11,433 nucleotides of DNA, from the NCBI GenBank assembly GCA_947177545.1, contig CAMWVF010000016.1, positions 1-11,433 on the forward strand, read 5' to 3'. Both the position numbers and the translations under genes were made by a program. Below the pieces are notes generated by a model. The model was not told the origin of the DNA. It searched no databases and saw only the letters and a program-made list of their open reading frames with translations. The DNA comes from an uncultured Clostridia bacterium. GTDB lineage: Bacteria > Bacillota > Clostridia > Oscillospirales > Ruminococcaceae. Positions 7,246 through 11,433 of this stretch are shown piece after piece (the stretch's first letter is position 1; each line of letters opens with the position of its first letter).

Positions 7246-8832
7246 CTAAAGATCGGACAGCATATCCGTCTGACCTTTAAGCTCCTTTGCAATTTTCCTG
7301 CTGTCGTTCATGCTGCCGTTTATGTCTGAAATATCCGCAGCAAGGCTCTTTGTGCTGTCCGCAGCGCCAAAAACTTCTTCTGAGCTGACTTCAAGGGAGG
7401 CAGTGATATTTTCAATAGCTGCCGCAATATCAGAAACTGAATTTTTTAGACGTTCCGTCCTGCCGTTAAAGTCCTCAACCGCTTTTTCGACGTACTCCGA
7501 ATCCTCTCGGTACTGCACCCCTGTGCGGGCAAATTCCTCAAAGGCTGTGAGAATGTCTCCGTTAAGGTATTCGATAAGCTCCTCGGAGTGCTCCGCAAGA
7601 TTGTGTACGGCTCTTGTGACAGTTTCGTTGACCTCCTGTATACGGCTTGCCGCCGACTGACAGGAGCCTGCAAGCTGTCTTATTTCTCCCGCAACAAGTG
7701 AGAAGCCCTTGCCTGATTCACCTGCGTGCCTTGCCTCGATAGAAGCGTTTACCGCTATCATATTTGTTGTGGAGGCAAGCTTTACAATATCCTCGGTAAG
7801 AGCGTTTACGCTTTCAACGCTTTTGCTATCCTCAATAGCTCTGCCGAGAATCTGTGAAATATCCGCCGCCTTTCCGCCTATGACCTTAACGCTGTTTCTT
7901 GCGGACGTTTCCATGCTCACCGCCCTGTTCATCATCTCCGCGGAATAATCTGCGATCGCGCTGCATTTTTCATCCATATCCGCCGTATCGTTTTTTATGT
8001 CAAATGCGCTGCTGCTGATAAACGCCGCGCTCTCGGCAGCGTCTTTGATGTTTCCCGAAAGAGTTTCGGAAAGCAGGGACAGGCTCTCTGCGCTCTTGCT
8101 TGAATTCCTTGTGCGCTTCGAGACCTCCTCCGCAACGCTGCTTATACTGTCGGAGCTTTGCTTCAAGGCCGCCATGACCTTTGACATGGGAGTTATAACG
8201 TGACGTGAAACTATCTTCACCGCTGCACCCGAAATTATTATTCCCGCAGCGATAGAAAGTACGCCTATTGCCGCAGATATTGCATACACCTCGGTAAGAC
8301 GTTTTTTTGCGTCGTCAGCACGTTCCATTATCGAGCTGTGAAGGCTGTCGATACATTCCTCGGCAGCTTTTCCGTACTCTGCCGCCTCGCCGTTTGCGAT
8401 TGCGTAAGCTTTTTCCGAGTCTCCCTCTGCACTTGCGCACAAAATGCTGACGACCGCGTCCCTGAACGAAGCATAGCTGTTTAAAAGCCCTTGATACGCC
8501 TCCGTATCATCTTCCGAAACATACTCCCCGCAGGCTGTCAGATTTTCTTCAAGAGACGCCTCCTCGGTCTTTATACTTGATACTATTTCTATCATGCTTT
8601 CTGAAGACGTTGCAATTATATGGGACAGCACAAGCTTGTGCATATTCAGCAGAGAGCTTTCCGTTTCCGCAAGCAGCGCCTCGCCGGTCATATAATTTTC
8701 CGTAATATCCTTTGTACTTCCGTTCACTATATAAAGCCCGAAAAACGCCGTAATATTCGATATCAGCAGTGCCGCTCCCAAAAGCACGACGGGCAGCATT
8801 ATACGCTTGCGGATACTTAGCTTTGCTTTCAT
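7246..8832 (-). CDS. Methyl-accepting chemotaxis-like receptor
   Basis: Transmembrane sensory receptor, 528 aa from ATG 8832 (GGAGG 8 nt upstream; the more upstream ATG 8847 overlaps that RBS and is rejected). TM1 about 8-36; extracytoplasmic helical domain about 37-180, resembling the four-helix-bundle sensors of MCPs; TM2 about 183-205; a short HAMP-like segment (IVSRHVITPMSKV); then a long Ser/Ala/Glu-rich coiled coil. The hairpin tip (about 347-387) is recognisable by NASIEA, AGESGKGFSLVAGEIRQLA but is diverged: the usual QTN is TTN and the usual EAARAGE is EARHAGE. No C-terminal methyltransferase-docking pentapeptide is seen. It starts 30 bp after the solute-binding protein stop and is surely co-transcribed with it, suggesting that protein presents the ligand. 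MCP family membership is firm; whether it drives chemotaxis or another output is not known. Confidence 0.9.
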   Translation of the reverse strand: MKAKLSIRKRIMLPVVLLGAALLISNITAFFGLYIVNGSTKDITENYMTGEALLAETESSLLNMHKLVLSHIIATSSESMIEIVSSIKTEEASLEENLTACGEYVSEDDTEAYQGLLNSYASFRDAVVSILCASAEGDSEKAYAIANGEAAEYGKAAEECIDSLHSSIMERADDAKKRLTEVYAISAAIGVLSIAAGIIISGAAVKIVSRHVITPMSKVMAALKQSSDSISSVAEEVSKRTRNSSKSAESLSLLSETLSGNIKDAAESAAFISSSAFDIKNDTADMDEKCSAIADYSAEMMNRAVSMETSARNSVKVIGGKAADISQILGRAIEDSKSVESVNALTEDIVKLASTTNMIAVNASIEARHAGESGKGFSLVAGEIRQLAGSCQSAASRIQEVNETVTRAVHNLAEHSEELIEYLNGDILTAFEEFARTGVQYREDSEYVEKAVEDFNGRTERLKNSVSDIAAAIENITASLEVSSEEVFGAADSTKSLAADISDINGSMNDSRKIAKELKGQTDMLSDL

Positions 8833-8840
8833 TGGTATGT

Positions 8841-8845
8841 CCTCC
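8841..8845 (-). promoter_or_regulatory. Ribosome binding site deciding the receptor start
   Basis: GGAGG on the minus strand, 8 nt before ATG 8832. The alternative ATG at 8847 overlaps this site and has no RBS of its own, so the protein begins MKAKLSIRKR. Confidence 0.8.
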
Positions 8846-8862
8846 ATTAAAAAGTACAGCCT

Positions 8863-10092
8863 TTATTTTGCCGTCATTTTGTTCACCATAACGTCCAACA
8901 TTCTCTGAAAGTCCGCCCCCGGTGGGTTGTCGGCATAAATGCACATAGCCATCTCCGCAGGGGGATCCCAGAACCTTTCCCCAACCCTTTGGAGCTGCGA
9001 GTACTCTGCTTGTTCCATTACAGCTGCCGCAATGGGGGAACTCATTACGCTGTCGGATTTTGCAGCATTTACATTCGAGGATATCTGTCCCCGCATTTCA
9101 AATCTCAAGGTTTGATTTTTTTCGTTGGATATCCATTCAGCAAGCTTTTCAGCCCATTCATGCTCTTTGGAATAAGCGTTCACGCCTATAAGCTTGCTGC
9201 CGGAAAAGGAAGCCATCTGGACTTGCTTCCCGGCACAGGTGTATGTGGGAAGCTTTGCCGCGCCAAGATTGTCACCCCAAAGCTCCGAAAGCTTTTCGGA
9301 ATTCCAAGCCCCGCTTATACCGGCGATAACGCTGCCATTTTCTGCGCCCTCGATAAAGCCGCTGTCGCCGCTGCTTAAAAAGCTTTGATGCCCCGAAATT
9401 CTCGTCATGGCTTCCAGAACATCAATGCCCTTTATGTCACCGTCAGTCCTGTTCCATGTGCAGTAATTGGTAACGCCGTCCTCGTTCAGACCCACTGTCA
9501 TGCCCGTGCCGCCGAAAAATGAGTACACATACCATGCTGACGACCAGTCCATAGTAAAATATCTGCCACTTTGGTCGGCAATATTTAATATAGTATCCAG
9601 CCTTTGAACATCGTCGGCAGAAAGGTACGCTTTATTATAATAAAGAAAATAACCGTTGTCGGAAGTGAGCGGGTAAGCATACAGAACATTGTTTACAGAG
9701 GCAGCTTTTACTGCCGAGGATAGGTTTTCGGCGCGGATATGATCCGCATTTTCAATTGGCATAAGCACTCCAGCCGCAGCAAGTGCGCCAAGCTGGTCGT
9801 CCGCAAAAGCGAAAACGTCCGCACCCGCCAGCGGGTCGTCAAGGAGAGCGTCCTTGCAGCTTGACTCGCTCTGCGCCTTAATTGTAATGTTAAAATCTGC
9901 TAAAGAGCTGTACTCTGTTTTAAAGCTTTCGGTTATTTCCGAAAGCAGTTCCCTGTCCTCCTCCGCGCCCCATACCGTAAGGCTCACAGGCTTGCGGACA
10001 GTTCCCGCCGTGGCAACAGCTTCATTAACGCAGCCCGTGAGACACGCGGCTGCAAGACCTGCCGAAAGCAGCGCACATAATACTTTTCTCAC
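8863..10092 (-). CDS. Sugar-type extracellular solute-binding lipoprotein
   Basis: Lipid-anchored substrate-binding protein of the family 1 (MalE-like, oligosaccharide) type, 409 aa from GTG 10092. The signal peptide MRKVLCALLSAGLAAACLTGC has lipobox LTGC (Cys21). MalE-like landmarks in order: SLTVWGAEED (about 37-46), ADVFAFADDQLGALAAAGVLMPI (91-113), YPLTSDNGYFLYYNKAYL (140-157), a SGAWNS hinge-region element (260-265), AAKLPTY, SGSKLIGVNAYSKEHEWAEKLAEWI, and RFWDPPAEM near the C-terminus. Aromatic residues are plentiful, as in carbohydrate binders. GTG is chosen because AAGGA lies 8 nt upstream and because the longer frame's TTG at 10137 falls within the promoter and ahead of the likely transcript start. 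There is no ABC permease or ATPase nearby; instead the chemotaxis-like receptor follows after 30 bp, pointing to a sensing rather than (or besides) transport role. Ligand unknown. Confidence 0.9.
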   Translation of the reverse strand: MRKVLCALLSAGLAAACLTGCVNEAVATAGTVRKPVSLTVWGAEEDRELLSEITESFKTEYSSLADFNITIKAQSESSCKDALLDDPLAGADVFAFADDQLGALAAAGVLMPIENADHIRAENLSSAVKAASVNNVLYAYPLTSDNGYFLYYNKAYLSADDVQRLDTILNIADQSGRYFTMDWSSAWYVYSFFGGTGMTVGLNEDGVTNYCTWNRTDGDIKGIDVLEAMTRISGHQSFLSSGDSGFIEGAENGSVIAGISGAWNSEKLSELWGDNLGAAKLPTYTCAGKQVQMASFSGSKLIGVNAYSKEHEWAEKLAEWISNEKNQTLRFEMRGQISSNVNAAKSDSVMSSPIAAAVMEQAEYSQLQRVGERFWDPPAEMAMCIYADNPPGADFQRMLDVMVNKMTAK

Positions 10093-10100
10093 TTTAAACT

Positions 10101-10105
10101 TCCTT
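10101..10105 (-). promoter_or_regulatory. Ribosome binding site deciding the solute-binding protein start
   Basis: AAGGA on the minus strand, 8 nt before GTG 10092. No comparable site precedes the TTG at 10137. Confidence 0.7.
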
Positions 10106-10136
10106 TCCAAAAAGTTCCTGTATATATACCTATTCA

Positions 10137-10172
10137 ATTATAATTATAACACAAAGCGTCATGTTTTGTCAA
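10137..10172 (-). promoter_or_regulatory. Promoter of the solute-binding protein/receptor operon with tandem -10
   Basis: On the minus strand a perfect TTGACA (10167-10172), an 18-bp spacer and a perfect TATAAT (10143-10148), immediately followed by a second TATAAT (10137-10142). With the first -10 box, transcription should start near 10136, giving a leader of about 45 nt. Both hexamers match the sigma-A consensus; the second -10 is 24 bp from the -35 and is probably not used with it. Confidence 0.83.
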
Positions 10173-10214
10173 TAGCGGGTATGGGAACTCTTTGCGGTAT
10201 CGCCTTGAAGCTCC

Positions 10215-10251
10215 GCAGGAAACAGATGAGATATAGCTGTATCTTTCCTGC
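10215..10251. repeat. Imperfect palindrome in the divergent promoter region
   Basis: GCAGGAAA (10215-10222) and TTTCCTGC (10244-10251) form a perfect 8-bp inverted repeat 21 nt apart. Pairing can be extended by CAG/CTG with a 4-nt bulge (TATC), or alternatively the interior can fold as AGATA/TATCT. It lies about 40 bp upstream of one -35 and 78 bp upstream of the other, outside both predicted transcripts, so a DNA-level operator is more plausible than an RNA structure. Confidence 0.5.
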
Positions 10252-10328
10252 CCGTTAGGCGTTAGTGCATGACAAATGAATGTACCCATATTTGATAGGT
10301 ATGCGTTCTAAAATTTATACAAAAACTA

Positions 10329-10357
10329 TTGACAAAAATAAAAACATTTAGTATAAT
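10329..10357 (+). promoter_or_regulatory. Consensus sigma-A promoter of the HPt gene
   Basis: Perfect TTGACA (10329-10334), 17-bp spacer (10335-10351), perfect TATAAT (10352-10357). The predicted transcript start is near 10364, with a leader of about 83 nt. This is the best promoter in the window by match and spacing. Confidence 0.9.
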
Positions 10358-10363
10358 GTATTA

Positions 10364-10403
10364 AAAGACTGTTCCGTTAATGTAAATTTTTGTAATAGTC
10401 TTT
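10364..10403 (+). other. Predicted 5' leader hairpin of the HPt mRNA
   Basis: AAAGACTGTT (10364-10373) can pair with AATAGTCTTT (10394-10403): ten pairs including one G-U, loop 20 nt. It would sit right at the 5' end of the transcript. The 3' side is not followed by a U-run, so it is not a terminator; an mRNA-stabilising or regulatory role is inference. Confidence 0.45.
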
Positions 10404-10432
10404 GTAAAGTTTCAATGCTCAAAATTATTTTC

Positions 10433-10437
10433 GGAGG
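10433..10437 (+). promoter_or_regulatory. Ribosome binding site deciding the HPt start
   Basis: GGAGG lies 9 nt before GTG 10447. An in-frame GTG at 10438 begins directly next to this site with no spacing, so it is rejected and translation is placed at 10447. Confidence 0.75.
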
Positions 10438-10446
10438 GTGATATTT

Positions 10447-10821
10447 GTGGATATTTCAGAAAATAAGCTTTTTAAAGCGCTTAAAGAGTTAGAGGTAGAT
10501 ATTGAGGGAACTCTGTCTCGTTTTTGTGAAAACGATGAGCTGTACATGAAATTTCTTTTGAGATTCCCCGACGAGGACAGGATCACTCCTATCAAGGATT
10601 CTATTTCGGCGCAGAATTACGAAATGCTGCTTCAGGCTGCACACAAGCTGAAGGGCACTTCCGCAAATTTGGGAATGAACAGGCTTTCTCAAAAGGCGGA
10701 AAAAATTGTCAGAAAGGTCCGCAGCAACGAATATACAGGTTTTGAAGCCGACGCAGAGGACGTGGAAAAGGAGTACAACTTGGTTTGCAGTACAATTAAA
10801 GCGAGTATGGTCAATACATAA
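10447..10821 (+). CDS. Stand-alone HPt (histidine phosphotransfer) protein
   Basis: Small cytoplasmic phosphorelay protein, 124 aa from GTG 10447, one HPt domain and nothing else. Helices around residues 10-40 (DIEGTLSRFCENDELYMKFL) lead to the phosphorylation motif LLQAAHKLKGTSANLGMNRL, with phospho-accepting His66 and the usual Lys, Gly, Asn-Leu-Gly pattern after it. A last helix ends with EKEYNLVCSTIKA. HPt proteins pass phosphoryl groups between receiver domains of hybrid histidine kinases and response regulators. No kinase or receiver gene is in the window, so its partners are unknown. It is divergent from the solute-binding protein/receptor operon, has its own consensus promoter and a long leader, and ends at a terminator whose stem starts in its stop codon. 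Monocistronic. Confidence 0.92.
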   Translation: MDISENKLFKALKELEVDIEGTLSRFCENDELYMKFLLRFPDEDRITPIKDSISAQNYEMLLQAAHKLKGTSANLGMNRLSQKAEKIVRKVRSNEYTGFEADAEDVEKEYNLVCSTIKASMVNT

Positions 10822-10857
10822 AAAGCCGCGGACAGTGCAGTCCGCGGCTTTTATTAT
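10821..10857. terminator. Bidirectional terminator between HPt gene and carboxynorspermidine dehydrogenase
   Basis: AAAAGCCGCGGAC (10821-10833) and GTCCGCGGCTTTT (10840-10852) form a perfect 13-bp GC-rich stem with a 6-nt loop, T-run on one side and A-run on the other. It serves both convergent genes; the plus-strand stop shares base 10821 with the stem. Confidence 0.92.
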
Positions 10858-11433
10858 TAGTCAACAAGCTCGGGAGAGAAGCTTTCTTTCCAAGGCAAGC
10901 CCCACTTGTTGAGAGCCTCCATAAAGGGGTCGGGGTCAAATTCCTCGATATTGTAAACTCCCGCTTTTTTCCATTTGCCCGTCATGACCATCATTGCGCC
11001 TATCATTGCGGGTACACCTGTGGTGTAGGATATCGCCTGTGAGCCGACTTCCTTGTAGCATTCCTCATGGTCGCAGACGTTGTAAACATAATACTGTACT
11101 TGTTTGCCGTCCTTTTTGCCCTGCATAATGCAGCCTATGTTGGTCTTACCCTTTGTGCGGGATCCAAGAGAGGCAGGGTCGGGGAGCACAGCCTTTAAGA
11201 ATTGCAGAGGAACGATTTTCTGTCCCTCAAAGTCGATAGGCTCAATGGACGTCATACCCACGTTCTCAAGGCATTTCAGGTGAGTTAGATAGCTTTGACC
11301 GAAGGTCATGAAAAAGCGTATGCGCTTAATGCCGTTGATGTTCAGGGCGAGGGACTCCAGCTCCTCGTGGTGGAGCAGGTACATATCCTTTTCGCCTATC
11401 TCCGGGAAATTGTAGACGCGCTTTATCTCCATA
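10857..11433 (-). CDS. Carboxynorspermidine dehydrogenase, C-terminal part (5' truncated by window edge)
   Basis: C-terminal half (about 190 of roughly 400 residues) of a saccharopine-dehydrogenase-family enzyme that reductively condenses a diamine with aspartate semialdehyde, using NAD(P)H, to carboxynorspermidine or carboxyspermidine. This is the first step of the alternative spermidine route. Recognised from the sequence order typical of this enzyme: FPEIGEKDMYLLHHEELES, RFFMTFGQSYLTHLKCLENVGM, IVPLQFLKAVLPDPASLG, TKGKTNIGC, YYVYNVCDHEE, AISYTTGVPAMIGAMM and EEFDPDPFMEALNKWGLPW. The frame runs off the right edge; the Met at 11430-11432 is internal, so the Rossmann domain and start lie outside. 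The C-terminus is followed by three in-frame TAA codons, then the shared terminator, so this is the last gene of its transcription unit. Any decarboxylase partner must be upstream. Confidence 0.9.
   Translation of the reverse strand, partial: MEIKRVYNFPEIGEKDMYLLHHEELESLALNINGIKRIRFFMTFGQSYLTHLKCLENVGMTSIEPIDFEGQKIVPLQFLKAVLPDPASLGSRTKGKTNIGCIMQGKKDGKQVQYYVYNVCDHEECYKEVGSQAISYTTGVPAMIGAMMVMTGKWKKAGVYNIEEFDPDPFMEALNKWGLPWKESFSPELVD

Larger units (their letters stand above)
10093..10446. other. Divergent intergenic control region
   Basis: About 350 bp without a gene between the solute-binding protein (minus) and the HPt gene (plus). It holds a strong promoter for each, an imperfect palindrome midway (10215-10251) and a leader hairpin for the HPt gene. 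The stretch 10260-10320 shows no convincing structure. No riboswitch or tRNA pattern was recognised. Confidence 0.7.

Noticed and set aside
9854..10258. Plus-strand open frame crossing the solute-binding protein start and the divergent region
   Set aside because: Mostly antisense to the signal peptide and N-terminus of a real gene; no RBS and it crosses the minus-strand promoter.
10254..10266. GTTAGGC followed by GTTAG, resembling an integron attC core site (GTTRRRY)
   Set aside because: No matching RYYYAAC partner at the proper distance, no attC-like stem and no cassette gene or integrase; a 7-base match is easily chance.
10173..10446. Riboswitch (for example c-di-GMP type) upstream of the HPt or solute-binding protein gene
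   Set aside because: Neither strand shows the conserved cores of known classes; only simple hairpins are present.
1..11433. CRISPR array, tRNA/rRNA genes, insertion sequences, phage or plasmid genes
   Set aside because: No regularly spaced repeats, no cloverleaf or rRNA-like stretches, no transposase or integrase motifs on either strand.

Overview
The window looks like a chromosomal segment of an anaerobic, fibre-degrading Clostridia, most likely a Ruminococcus-like member of the Oscillospiraceae. This is an inference. It rests on AT-rich intergenic DNA with Gram-positive style sigma-A promoters, strong AGGAGG-type ribosome binding sites, several lipobox lipoproteins, a GH5 endoglucanase of the rumen/gut cellulase type, and a carboxynorspermidine dehydrogenase of the kind gut Firmicutes use for spermidine synthesis. 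Nothing suggests a phage, plasmid, IS element, CRISPR array or RNA gene.

Layout. (1) 1-3773, plus strand: two overlapping or abutting half-transporter genes encode a heterodimeric ABC exporter. The first is cut by the left edge. One ATP site is degenerate and one is intact, and the defects in the two subunits are complementary. A terminator follows. (2) 3894-5015, plus strand: a promoter and a DUF4349 lipoprotein. It converges on a HAD-family phosphatase (minus strand, 5055-5885), and the two share a long bidirectional terminator in which their stop codons pair with each other. (3) 10092 down to 5055, minus strand: a co-oriented run of sugar-type solute-binding lipoprotein, methyl-accepting chemotaxis-like receptor, lipoprotein GH5 cellulase and HAD phosphatase. 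The first two are only 30 bp apart and are preceded by a strong promoter. (4) 10093-10446: a divergent control region with two near-consensus promoters facing away from each other and an imperfect palindrome between them. (5) 10447-10821, plus strand: a stand-alone HPt (histidine phosphotransfer) protein, converging on (6) the C-terminal part of carboxynorspermidine dehydrogenase (minus strand, cut by the right edge), with another bidirectional terminator between them.

The most interesting unit is region 3-5. An orphan solute-binding protein with no permease is coupled to a receptor whose signalling tip departs from the CheA/CheW-binding consensus. It is followed by a surface cellulase and is divergent from a lone HPt protein. 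A testable reading is a sensory system in which cellulose or hemicellulose breakdown products bound by the lipoprotein are reported through the receptor, with the HPt protein as a possible phosphorelay partner. Linkage and domain content are seen; the signalling path is inference. Several start codons were re-chosen from ribosome binding site and promoter positions.
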